DNA of 64,000 bases from JAJAZB01 sp965249815 (GTDB taxonomy: Bacteria > Bacteroidota > Bacteroidia > Cytophagales > Spirosomataceae): assembly GCA_965249815.1 (NCBI GenBank), contig CBDFMV010000003.1, positions 2,046,001 to 2,110,000 on the forward strand. The letters are read 5' to 3'. A model generated the notes under the pieces. It was not told the origin of the DNA. It did not search any database and saw only the letters and a list, made by a program, of their open reading frames with translations. The number at the start of each line of letters is the position of its first letter. Positions within the stretch are counted from its first letter, which is position 1. Positions 48,365 through 55,980 of this stretch are shown here, in pieces. A program made the translations under genes and the position numbers.

Positions 48365-49231
48365 ATGCAGATAAACACGGACGTTTTCCTCGGCGACTGT
48401 CGTGAAGAGCTTAAAAAGTTGCCCGACAACTCAGTAGATTTAGTCATTACTTCTCCCCCGTATGCCGATCAACGCAAGGGAACTTATGGAGGTATTCATC
48501 CTGACCATTACGTTGAATGGTTCCTGCCAATCACCGAGCAATTGCTTAGAGTGCTCAAGCCTACCGGTACTTTTGTCCTGAATATCAAGGAGAAAGCCCT
48601 AAATGGGGAGCGTCATACGTATGTGCTTGAGTTAATTATAGCCATGCGAGAGCAGGGCTGGCTTTGGACGGAAGAGTTAATCTGGCACAAAAAGAACTGC
48701 TATCCGGGAAAGTGGCCAAATCGTTTCCGCGACGCTTGGGAGCGGCTGCTTCAATTCAACAAAAGCAGAAAATTCAATATGTATCAAGAAGAAGTAATGG
48801 TACCAATGGGAGATTGGGCCAAAAGCAGATTGAAAAACTTATCCGAAACTGACAAAACTCGTGATAACTCGAAAGTAGGGAGTGGTTTCGGAAAAAATAT
48901 TTCTAATTGGATAAACCGTGAAAAAGCGTATCCAACCAATGTGCTCCATTTAGCGACGGAATGCAGTAATAGAAATCATAGTGCTGCTTTTCCCGAAGAA
49001 TTACCTGAATGGTTTATCAAGCTTTTTACAAAACCCGGAGACACCGTTTTAGACCCGTTCATGGGTTCAGGCACGTCTGTTTACGTTGCCCAGCGGATGC
49101 TGCGAAACTCGGTGGGAATAGAAATTTTGCCGGAATATTTTGAAATTGCGAAAAAAGACTTAAAACCTACTGAGCAACAACTCGTACTATTTGAACCTAA
49201 ACCTATTTATGAAAAAGTTGAAGCAGAGTGA
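48365..49231 (+). CDS. Type II DNA methyltransferase (beta-class amino-methyltransferase)
   Basis: 288 residues. Catalytic motif IV TSPPYAD near residue 30 and AdoMet motif I DPFMGSGTS near residue 230, i.e. beta-class order. TSPPY favours N4-cytosine but N6-adenine cannot be excluded. Base composition is more AT-rich than neighbouring core genes, suggesting transfer. It overlaps the endonuclease gene by 23 bases. As the nuclease is split by an IS, it now probably acts as an orphan methylase. Confidence 0.88.
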   Translation: MQINTDVFLGDCREELKKLPDNSVDLVITSPPYADQRKGTYGGIHPDHYVEWFLPITEQLLRVLKPTGTFVLNIKEKALNGERHTYVLELIIAMREQGWLWTEELIWHKKNCYPGKWPNRFRDAWERLLQFNKSRKFNMYQEEVMVPMGDWAKSRLKNLSETDKTRDNSKVGSGFGKNISNWINREKAYPTNVLHLATECSNRNHSAAFPEELPEWFIKLFTKPGDTVLDPFMGSGTSVYVAQRMLRNSVGIEILPEYFEIAKKDLKPTEQQLVLFEPKPIYEKVEAE

Positions 49232-49512
49232 CATCACCAAGTACGTTGAAGAAAACATTGGTACTTTTCACGAAAAAAGGATTCAAAGCCTTGATAGCCT
49301 GAAGTTATCACAGGTGATCAGACGTAAAAATCCTTATCTTTTCAAGGCAAAGTATATGCTTACAGCACCACAAATCGTCAAAGGTTTAGTGGATGCTCAT
49401 ATTTCGTCAAACGAAGAAACAATTTTTGGCGATTGGCTGGAAGGATTAGCAATTTTCGTAAATCAAGCCGTATACGGAGGACGTAAATCGGGGATCGAAG
49501 GTGTCGATCTTG

Positions 49513-49520
49513 AGTTTGAT
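49513..49520. repeat. Target-site duplication, left copy
   Basis: AGTTTGAT, repeated at 50263-50270 on the other side of the IS; 8 bp is normal for IS1. Confidence 0.9.
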
Positions 49521-49559
49521 GGTAGTGGTCTAAGTAAGTGCGAATGAGTATCTTTGGGC

Positions 49560-49856
49560 ATGATTCAAGAAACTCATACCTATTCGTGTCGGCGCTGTGG
49601 TAGCCAGGCCTTGCGGCGAAATGGCAGCGTCAAGGGCAAAGCCAAGTACCACTGCACCACCTGCGGCTATCACGGCTATTTCACCTCGGCCCTCGAGCAG
49701 CGCCAGGCGCGCTACGCTCAGGTCGAGAGCCTGCTGACCGAACGGCTGAGTCAACGGGCCATTGTGCGCCAAACCGGGGTAAGCCGGATGACAGTCGCTA
49801 AGATTTTAAAAAAAAGCGTGCTTTCTGCCTCCCGTAACGACGAGTCCGGTAACTGA
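49560..49856 (+). CDS. insA: IS1 InsA-type protein
   Basis: 98 residues. Zinc-finger half (CRRCGSQALRRNGSVKGKAKYHCTTCGYHGYF, Cys pairs about 9-34) and HTH (SQRAIVRQTGVSRMTVAKIL). Binds the IS ends and represses transposition when made alone. The gene ends just after an A8 run (around 49808-49815) where fusion to InsB must occur. Confidence 0.9.
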   Translation: MIQETHTYSCRRCGSQALRRNGSVKGKAKYHCTTCGYHGYFTSALEQRQARYAQVESLLTERLSQRAIVRQTGVSRMTVAKILKKSVLSASRNDESGN

Positions 49857-49857
49857 C

Positions 49858-50253
49858 GTGGAAATCGACGAAATGACCACGTACGTGCGTCACAAGGGCT
49901 ACGGCCTGTGGGTCTGGCTTGCCCTGTGCCGGCACAGCCGCCGGGTCCTGGCGTATTACGTCGGCGACCGCAGCACGACGTCGGCCCGGCGGCTCTGGAA
50001 ACGCTTGCCCTTACCCGTGCGAGAAAGCGCCCTGATTCACACCGATCGCTGGGCGGCCTACCTGAGGGTGGTGCCACCGGGTCGGCATCGGTGTCAGGGT
50101 AAGCCCACCAATCACGTCGAGCGGTTTAACAATACGATGCGTCAGCGAGTGGCACCCCTGGTGAGGAAAACCTTATCGTTCGCCAAAACCAAACAGGGCC
50201 TTATTCAACGCGTCGTGGTCTTTCTCAACCACTATAATCTCACTCTGTCTTAG
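49858..50253 (+). CDS. insB: IS1 InsB transposase part, catalytic domain
   Basis: DDE-type transposase half: EIDEMTTYV (Asp), IHTDRWAAY (Asp), NHVERFNNTMRQR (Glu), 131 residues from a nominal GTG. InsB normally exists only as the InsAB fusion. Here it is in the +1 phase relative to InsA, not -1 as in classical IS1. Loss of one A from the A8 run, for example by transcriptional slippage, would join the frames directly. Confidence 0.88.
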   Translation: MEIDEMTTYVRHKGYGLWVWLALCRHSRRVLAYYVGDRSTTSARRLWKRLPLPVRESALIHTDRWAAYLRVVPPGRHRCQGKPTNHVERFNNTMRQRVAPLVRKTLSFAKTKQGLIQRVVVFLNHYNLTLS

Positions 50254-50262
50254 ACCACTACC

Positions 50263-50270
50263 AGTTTGAT
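50263..50270. repeat. Target-site duplication, right copy
   Basis: AGTTTGAT, identical to 49513-49520. Confidence 0.9.
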
Positions 50271-50839
50271 CACGAGAATATTCGATACATTATTACAATC
50301 AAATCAGGCCCGAATTGGGGAAATAGCGGACAAATTCGTAAGATGGTTGCCGATTTTAGAACCGCAAAAAAGATTCTAAGAACAAGTAATTCAAAGCTGA
50401 ATGTGTTAGCTGTGAATGGTTGCTGCTATGGGCGCGATAATCAACCAGACAAAGGTGATTATTTCAAATATTGCGGGCAACATTTTTGGGAATTTATTAC
50501 CGGAGACGAGAATATGTATGCTGAAATAATCGAGCCATTAGGTTATGTTTCAAAAGAGAGAAATGATGACTTTTTACAATCATATGCGCAAATGATCAAC
50601 AAGTTTACGAGAGAATTTACAATTAAATTTTGTCGAGAAGATGGGGGAATTGACTGGGATAAATTAGTGAAGTTTAATTCCGGAGTGGAGGATATGAAGC
50701 TATAAAAATTCCTGCACACTGCAAAAGATGCGGGATATCAATCGGTTACATAGATTTCAACGAATCCGGCCCTCTCCCTCAACGCCAACTTTTCATTGAA
50801 CCATCCTGCTGGCGGGAACGCTCCAATTCCCCCTTACCC

Positions 50840-51922
50840 TCACGGCGTCAGCTTGTGCACCGAATTTGAATTGGGTTCGGTGAAATAAATTACGCCCTTC
50901 GAGTCGGCTACGACGCCCGCAAACCCGTCGGCGGATTCCCTGCCTTTGTATAGCGTACTCACCTTGCCGCCGGGCGTGACGAGCCGGAGGGCGGCGTTGG
51001 ACTGCTCGGCCACGAGTAAATACCCGTCTTTGGTAGCGAAAATGCCCACGGGGTTGTTGAAATCGGCCGCGTTGCCGCTGCCTTCGCGGTAGCCCGCTAC
51101 ACCGCTGCCCGCGAGCGTACTCACGGTGCCGTCCGGCGCGATTTTCCGCACGGTGTTGCCGAAGTATTCGGTCACGTACACGTTTTTGTTCCCGTCGAGC
51201 GCGATACCGAAGGGGCTGCTGAATTTGGCGCTGCTGCGCGGCCCGTCGGCCACCGGGCCGCCGCTGGCCGCCACCCCGGCGTAGGTACTCACGGTGCCAT
51301 CGGCGCTGATTTGCCGCAGCAGGTAGTTGCCGAGGTCGGTCACGAGCAGGTCGTTTGCGCCGCTGACGGCAACGCCGCTCGGGCGATTGAACCGCGCCTG
51401 GTCGCCTTTGCCGTCCTGATACCCGCTCGAACCGGAGCCGCCGAGCGTGGTTTTAACGCCCTGGCTCGTGATGCGCGCCACGGTGTTGCCTTCCACCAGG
51501 TAAATCGTGCCGTCGGGGCCGACCGTGAAGCCGTCTGACGCGGCCACCGGCACGGCTTTGCCCGAAGCGTCTTTCAGCGTGATCACGGTGCCGTCGGGTG
51601 CCACGATGCGGATGCGGTTGTTGCCCCGATCCAGCACGTAGAGGCGATCCTGGGCGTCGATGGCCAGCGCGCCGGGACGGTTGAACCGGGCCTGGCTCAG
51701 GCTGCCGTCGGCGTCGCCCGCCGCGCCGCCCGTCAGGGTCGAAAACGTGTAGGTGGCCTTGTCGGGCGTCTGGACGACAGGCGTGGTGGGGGTTGTCGGC
51801 GTGGTCGGGGTGGTGGGCGTCGTCGTGACGGGTTTGTTGGTGTTGGGGTCTACCTCGACGGTGTCTTTACAGGAAAAAAGCAGCAGGTTGATCAGCAGAA
51901 GCGGTAAAAGTACTTGACGCAT
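50840..51922 (-). CDS. NHL-repeat lipoprotein
   Basis: 360 residues from MRQVLLPLL. Lipobox LLFSC (Cys about 18), a Thr/Pro repeat linker (PTTPTTPTT) and at least five NHL beta-propeller blades, each with a pattern like FNRPSGVAVSGANDLLVTDLGNYLLRQIS. A surface or periplasmic binding propeller; in this phylum often a partner in carbohydrate uptake, but no SusC/D genes are near. Function unknown. Confidence 0.85.
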   Translation of the reverse strand: MRQVLLPLLLINLLLFSCKDTVEVDPNTNKPVTTTPTTPTTPTTPTTPVVQTPDKATYTFSTLTGGAAGDADGSLSQARFNRPGALAIDAQDRLYVLDRGNNRIRIVAPDGTVITLKDASGKAVPVAASDGFTVGPDGTIYLVEGNTVARITSQGVKTTLGGSGSSGYQDGKGDQARFNRPSGVAVSGANDLLVTDLGNYLLRQISADGTVSTYAGVAASGGPVADGPRSSAKFSSPFGIALDGNKNVYVTEYFGNTVRKIAPDGTVSTLAGSGVAGYREGSGNAADFNNPVGIFATKDGYLLVAEQSNAALRLVTPGGKVSTLYKGRESADGFAGVVADSKGVIYFTEPNSNSVHKLTP

Positions 51923-52060
51923 AAAAGGTTGTTGGTGTGCGCGGGCGTTCGATAGCGACCCTAAAGATACGATTTGCCGGGCGTGATTCGCAAACAGTCG
52001 CCCGACGAAGAACGGCAAGTGCGCCGAATCCGCAATCCTAAATCATCAATCCGAATTCCC

Positions 52061-53005
52061 CTAAATCCAGCCTTTCCGTCGGAAAAAAAGGAGCACCCCC
52101 ACCGACGAAGCCACCATCAGCCCCAGCGCGCCCCAGAATCCGTACGGACTGTTGATGAATGGGATGTGCTCGTGGTTCATGCCAAAAATGCCCGCGATGA
52201 GCGTGGGCGGCAGGAAGGCAATCGTCCATACGGTGAAAATCTTGATGATTTTGTTCTGCTCGAGGTTGATGAGGCCCGTGAACGTGTCCTGCAAATACTC
52301 CAGCCGCTCGAAATTGAACGTGGAATATTCGAGCAGCGAACCGATGTCTTTCAGGATGATGCGGAGGTGTTCCTTGCGATCTTCGGGAAACAGCCAGCTC
52401 CGCAGCACGCCCGACAGCACCCGCTGCTTGTCGATGATGGTTTCGCGGAGCATCATTGTTTGCTCCTGGAGGGCGTTGATGCGCAGCAGGGCGTCCTGGC
52501 TGGGTTTCTGGTTGGCGGTGAGCGACTTGCTCAGCAGCGTGATGTCGCGGCTGATGCCTTCGAGAATGTCGGCGTCGGCTTCGATGCGGGTTTCGAGAAT
52601 GAGCAGGAACAGGTCGGCCCCGGAGGTGAGGTTTTCGCTGCTCACCTTCATTTTGCGCACGGCGTCGGCGAAGGTTTTGGAGTCGCCCCGGCGGTAGGTA
52701 AACAGCAGATTTTTCTTGAGAATAAACGAAATCGGGTAGCTATGGTAACCGTCCTCGTCCACTTTCAGGAAGTTGGAGTTGGCGTTGATGGCGTCGTTTT
52801 GCTCAAAAAACCGGGCACTGCTTTCAATCTCGACGATTTCCTGGGGCGTCTGGAAACTTACGTCGCACTTGCTTTCAATCCATTCTTCCTCCTCCTGACT
52901 GGCCGACTGCAAATCGACCCAGAGCACGTTGGACAACGAAGGCAACTCGCGCACGTCGTTTTCGCGCCGCATCTGCCGCCCGTCTTTGTAGTGAATGCGA
53001 ACCAT
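52061..53005 (-). CDS. corA: CorA-family magnesium/metal transporter
   Basis: 314 residues. Long N-terminal cytoplasmic domain, then two C-terminal membrane helices; the pore signature GMN is present in GIFGMNHEHIPF between helix 1 (IAFLPPTLIAGIFG) and helix 2 (WGALGLMVASSVGVLLFF), ending in basic RRKG. Pentameric Mg2+ (or Co2+/Ni2+) channel. Complete. Confidence 0.94.
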   Translation of the reverse strand: MVRIHYKDGRQMRRENDVRELPSLSNVLWVDLQSASQEEEEWIESKCDVSFQTPQEIVEIESSARFFEQNDAINANSNFLKVDEDGYHSYPISFILKKNLLFTYRRGDSKTFADAVRKMKVSSENLTSGADLFLLILETRIEADADILEGISRDITLLSKSLTANQKPSQDALLRINALQEQTMMLRETIIDKQRVLSGVLRSWLFPEDRKEHLRIILKDIGSLLEYSTFNFERLEYLQDTFTGLINLEQNKIIKIFTVWTIAFLPPTLIAGIFGMNHEHIPFINSPYGFWGALGLMVASSVGVLLFFRRKGWI

Positions 53006-53257
53006 GACGGAAACCGAAAACGAAGAATGAAAAACGTAAAAGTAGGCTTGCCGGGCTGGTTTCCTAATGATGATTTCCCGGCGTTGGGGCGGGGCGGAGG
53101 AAGGACGGGAAGTTTGTCAGGAAACAGGCCTGCAAACCCGCGCGGCAGGAATCCCCGCCTGGGCACTTTTTTCCCCAGACGTTGCGGCACTGAGTTGCCT
53201 GGGTTACTGGAATAAGAATTGACGCAGAAAATGGGTTACCATTTTTCAATTCCTGCC

Positions 53258-53425
53258 ATGCGAAAGCTGCTTATCTTTATTGCCATCGTCTTTGCCGCGT
53301 TCGTCATCTGGGCCGTTGTAGGCAGCCTGCTGACTGGCAACAAGCCCGAATCCGACAAGGGCATCGGGGCCGTCAACCGCAACGACTCGACCATGAAAGT
53401 CGCTGACGACACGCTGAAGCGTTAA
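53258..53425 (+). CDS. Small single-span membrane protein
   Basis: 55 residues from MRKLLIF. One hydrophobic helix (LLIFIAIVFAAFVIWAVVGSLL) then a polar tail (NKPESDKGIGAVNRNDS). No known domain. Its TAA precedes a heptamer array by four bases. Confidence 0.55.
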   Translation: MRKLLIFIAIVFAAFVIWAVVGSLLTGNKPESDKGIGAVNRNDSTMKVADDTLKR

Positions 53426-53428
53426 AAC

Positions 53429-53500
53429 GTTTAGGGTTTAGCGTTCAGGGTTTAGAGTTGCTTTGATAAACTCTGAACCCTGAACGCTAAACCCTAAACT
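53429..53500. repeat. Heptamer-array inverted repeat, nearly perfect
   Basis: 7-bp units of type GTTTAGG. Left 53429-53463, right about 53470-53500; a stem of about 30 bp has one mismatch. Same word as the array at 46067, 7 kb away. Confidence 0.9.
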
Positions 53501-53514
53501 TGTTCTGCCCGAAC

Positions 53515-53820
53515 TCAGGCGCTGGGCCGCCCGTCGGAATTTTCGTGGGAGGCGCGCTCGGCTTCGCGCACCGAAACGTTGTGGAGTTCGGACTGTTCCT
53601 CCGAGCCTAATTTGTCGTCCTGATCGTGGTCGCGGGCGGGCACTTCTTCTTCGCCTTCGCGCACGTCGCTGTTTTCGTTCGTGGCAAAAACCGACTCCAG
53701 TTTTTCGTCGCGTTGGTTGGTGCCCAGAATGGCCCCCTGCTGGGAGATGCCTTTTTCCGAAGGAAGCTGCGGGCGGTCGCCGGGCTGGTCGGTCAGGCTG
53801 GTACTGCCGGGTCGAATCAT
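53515..53820 (-). CDS. Acidic disordered small protein (hypothetical)
   Basis: 101 residues from MIRPGSTSL. Rich in Glu/Asp/Ser/Gln (ENSDVREGEEEVPARDHDQDDK), no hydrophobic core. Codon positions look coding and the length fits the gap, but no family is recognised. Could be a stress-type hydrophilic protein. Confidence 0.45.
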   Translation of the reverse strand: MIRPGSTSLTDQPGDRPQLPSEKGISQQGAILGTNQRDEKLESVFATNENSDVREGEEEVPARDHDQDDKLGSEEQSELHNVSVREAERASHENSDGRPSA

Positions 53821-53856
53821 GGCTGTTGATGGTTTAGTTCGGAGGAACACGGAAAG

Positions 53857-53967
53857 AAAATTGTGCCAGCCGGAATAAGAAAAAGGAGTAAATGATTTGG
53901 CTACGCCGCACGGCGGGCCCAAATAGCCAAAAATTGTGCCAGCCGGAATAAGAAAAAGGAGTAAATG
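53857..53967 (+). repeat. 38-bp perfect direct repeat ending in the array word
   Basis: 53857-53894 and 53930-53967 are identical. Between them lies a small stem (TTTGGCTA...TAGCCAAA around CGCCG...CGGCG). The repeat ends with GGAGTAAATG, the first unit of the octamer array that follows, so the 73-bp step looks like a slippage or template-switch product. Confidence 0.88.
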
Positions 53968-54044
53968 GGTAAGGGAGTAAATGAGTAAAGAATGGATGGT
54001 TTATTCCATTTACTCATTTACTCCCTTACCCATTTACTCCTTTT
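53954..54044. repeat. Octamer-array inverted repeat, 36-bp perfect arms
   Basis: 8-bp units of type AGTAAATG/GGTAAGGG; arms 53954-53989 and 54009-54044 pair perfectly. The stop codon TAA of the adaptor gene (54043-54045) begins inside the right arm. Confidence 0.92.
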
Positions 54045-55446
54045 ATTTCTTCTCGTCTTTTCCTTTCTCGGCCTTCTTCAGCATCACCAAATCGCCGTTT
54101 TTCAGGCGCTTCGACACCACCAGGAACGGCCCGGAAATAATTTCCTCGCCTTCTTTCAGCCCTTCCTTGATTTCGATGTTCTCGAAATCGCTGATGCCCG
54201 TTTTCACCTTGCGAAACTCGGCTTTGTCGCCCTTGCGCACAAACACCACCTCCTGCGGCTTGTCGTTGGGGCGTTTGGCGGCGTTGGCGGGCTGGGCCTC
54301 GGCGGCGGGCTGGTCGCCGTTTTCGGGGGTTTCGGCTTTGGGCTTGCCCGACTCGTCGGCGCGGGTGGTCACGGCGGCGATGGGCACCGAGAGCACGCCC
54401 GCTTTCCGCTCGGTGATGATTTCGACGGAGGCCGTCATGCCGGGGCGGAAGGGAAACGTCTTCTTGTTTTTTGAACTGAGCAAATCCTGGTACGACGAGC
54501 GCAGAATGCGGATTTTCACCTCGAATTCCGTCACGGCGTCGGTCGATGCGGCGGCGGCGCTGGTGCTCCCCGAACCGTTGGCCGTGTTGGCAATTTCGGT
54601 GACGATGCCCTTGAATTTGCGCCCCGAGTAGGCGTAGGCGTCCACGTCGATGATGGCCGTGTCGCCGAGCGTGACGCGCACGATGTCATTTTCGTTCACG
54701 TTCACGCGCACTTCCATGTTGTTGAGGTTGGCAATGCGCAGAATCTCCGTTCCGGCCATCTGCGACGTGCCCACCACGCGCTCGCCCGGCTCGACGCTCA
54801 GCTTGGAAATCGTGCCGTTGGAGGGGGCGTAAATGGTGGTTTTGCGCAGGTTTTCGGCGGCGTCGCGCAGGCCGGCTTCGGCGCTCTGCACGTTGAACCG
54901 GGCCGCCTCGACGTTGGCTTTGGCCGATTCCACGTCCTGCTTGGCCACGCGGAAATTGGCCTCGGAGGTTTCCAGGTCGGAGTCCGAAATCACCTTGTCG
55001 GCGTAGAGTTTCTTGTTGCGGTTGTAGTCGGCGGTGGCGCGCACGAGGCGGGCTTCGGTCTGGGCCACGGCCGAGCGGCTCTGCTCGTAGTTGGCCTTGG
55101 TCTGGTTGACGGTGGCGCGGCTCCGGGCCAGCAGCGACTCGTAGTTGTCGGGCCGGATTTTCACCAGAAGCTGCCCTTTTTTCACCGAATCGCCTTCGTT
55201 GATGGGCAGCGCGATGATTTCGCCGGGCACGTCGGGCGTGATTTTGATTTCCACTTCGGGTTGCACCTTGCCCGAGGCGCTCACGCGCTCGGTGATGTCG
55301 GTGCGCGACGCTTTGGCAAACTCCACTTCGGTGGACTGGGGTTTGCCAATCCAGCCCGCCGATTTGGCGGCCATCAGCCCGCCGAGCAGCACGATAATGA
55401 GTCCGCCTAAAAGCCACCAGACGCGGGAAGAGGATTTCTTAGCCAT
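54043..55446 (-). CDS. Efflux periplasmic adaptor subunit (HlyD/MacA-like)
   Basis: 467 residues. N-terminal membrane anchor (VWWLLGGLIIVLLGGLMA), lipoyl/barrel-sandwich halves (GEIIALPINEGDSVKKGQLLVKI), a long coiled-coil hairpin (about 95-200), then beta-barrel and membrane-proximal domains. A charged Ala/Pro-rich insert (about 375-405) is unusual. It links an inner-membrane pump, not in this window, to TolC, whose gene lies upstream but is now separated by a 534-bp insert. Confidence 0.88.
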   Translation of the reverse strand: MAKKSSSRVWWLLGGLIIVLLGGLMAAKSAGWIGKPQSTEVEFAKASRTDITERVSASGKVQPEVEIKITPDVPGEIIALPINEGDSVKKGQLLVKIRPDNYESLLARSRATVNQTKANYEQSRSAVAQTEARLVRATADYNRNKKLYADKVISDSDLETSEANFRVAKQDVESAKANVEAARFNVQSAEAGLRDAAENLRKTTIYAPSNGTISKLSVEPGERVVGTSQMAGTEILRIANLNNMEVRVNVNENDIVRVTLGDTAIIDVDAYAYSGRKFKGIVTEIANTANGSGSTSAAAASTDAVTEFEVKIRILRSSYQDLLSSKNKKTFPFRPGMTASVEIITERKAGVLSVPIAAVTTRADESGKPKAETPENGDQPAAEAQPANAAKRPNDKPQEVVFVRKGDKAEFRKVKTGISDFENIEIKEGLKEGEEIISGPFLVVSKRLKNGDLVMLKKAEKGKDEKK

Positions 55447-55450
55447 TCTT

Positions 55451-55484
55451 GTAAGAGGTGAGAAGTAAGATGTGAGAGGGTTGG
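55451..55484. repeat. Left heptamer arm flanking the four-helix-bundle gene
   Basis: Four 7-bp units of type GTAAGAG/GTGAGAA (55451-55478), starting four bases from the adaptor gene's ATG. Pairs with 55935-55980. Confidence 0.85.
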
Positions 55485-55560
55485 GTAAATTGAGCGAACG
55501 GTTTTGGACTTGATGCTGAACGGGTCACGTTTGATTTTTCACTATTGATCAACCTTCGCC

Positions 55561-55932
55561 ATGCTGTACGCAAAACCTCACAAAAACTTGGATGCCTGGA
55601 AAAAAGGATTCGGGTTCGTTCTTGAAATTTACCGGGTGACCCGGCATTTTCCAGCCGAAGAAAAATTTGGATTGACATCCCAACTTCGCCGAGCTTCGGT
55701 CTCCGTCCCAACGAACATCGCCGAAGGGGCAGGCCGGAAATCACCAAAAGAATTTGTCAATTTTCTAAGCATCGTATTGGGTTCGATTGCAGAGTTGGAC
55801 ACGTTGCTGCTACTCAGTTTGAAACTCGGTTTTTTACCCGAAGGCGAGGCTAATGTTCTATTGAACGAACTGGATGTAATTGGCAAACTGGTGTATGGCC
55901 TGATGAAAAAGGTTGGTTATGTGCCCAACTGA
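55561..55932 (+). CDS. Four-helix-bundle protein (23S rRNA intervening-sequence / Avd-like)
   Basis: 123 residues of the S23/TIGR02436 type: LDAWKKGFGFVLEIYRVTRHFP, LRRASVSVPTNIAEGAGR and FLSIVLGSIAELDTLLLLSLKLG are family hallmarks. Members are encoded in intervening sequences of 23S rRNA, and relatives (Avd) serve diversity-generating retroelements. Here it sits alone between tolC and its adaptor gene, against their direction, enclosed by inverted heptamer arms. No reverse transcriptase or variable repeat is nearby. Its role may be as the protein of a mobile hairpin element (inference). Confidence 0.9.
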   Translation: MLYAKPHKNLDAWKKGFGFVLEIYRVTRHFPAEEKFGLTSQLRRASVSVPTNIAEGAGRKSPKEFVNFLSIVLGSIAELDTLLLLSLKLGFLPEGEANVLLNELDVIGKLVYGLMKKVGYVPN

Positions 55933-55934
55933 CA

Positions 55935-55980
55935 ACCTGTCTTTTACATCTTACCTCTCACATTTCACAGCTCACAATCC
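55935..55980. repeat. Right heptamer arm flanking the four-helix-bundle gene
   Basis: On the minus strand reads as 7-bp units of type GTGAGCT/GTGAGAG/GTAAGAT, directly following the tolC TGA. About 22 bases pair with the left arm with three mismatches. Confidence 0.85.

Larger units (their letters stand above)
49521..50262 (+). mobile_element. IS1-family insertion sequence
   Basis: 742 bp with terminal inverted repeats GGTAGTGGTCTAAG (14 perfect bases, then imperfect), two reading frames of InsA and InsB type, and an 8-bp target duplication. It carries its own perfect -7 box (TATCTTTG, 49549-49556) ending three bases before the insA ATG, the same leaderless layout as at the flippase gene, so it is adapted to Bacteroidota hosts. 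Intact ends and perfect duplication suggest recent insertion. Confidence 0.95.
49209..50705 (+). pseudogene. Type II restriction endonuclease interrupted by an IS1 element
   Basis: The 5' part (49209-49520, MKKLKQSDITKYV...GVDLEFD) and 3' part (50271-50705, HENIRYIITIKSG...) join in frame when the IS and one copy of the target repeat are removed, giving about 248 residues. GVDLEF followed by IITIKSGPNWGNSGQ looks like the Asp and Lys of a PD-(D/E)xK nuclease, possibly PmeII-like. The IS lies exactly between them. The current reading frame ends inside the IS (49547). AT-rich like its methyltransferase. Confidence 0.88.

Noticed and set aside
10630..54044. Word arrays considered as CRISPR arrays
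   Set aside because: Units are contiguous 7-8-mers without spacers, arranged as hairpins; no cas genes.
55451..55980. Diversity-generating retroelement around the Avd-like protein
   Set aside because: No reverse transcriptase, template repeat or variable-repeat target gene in the window.
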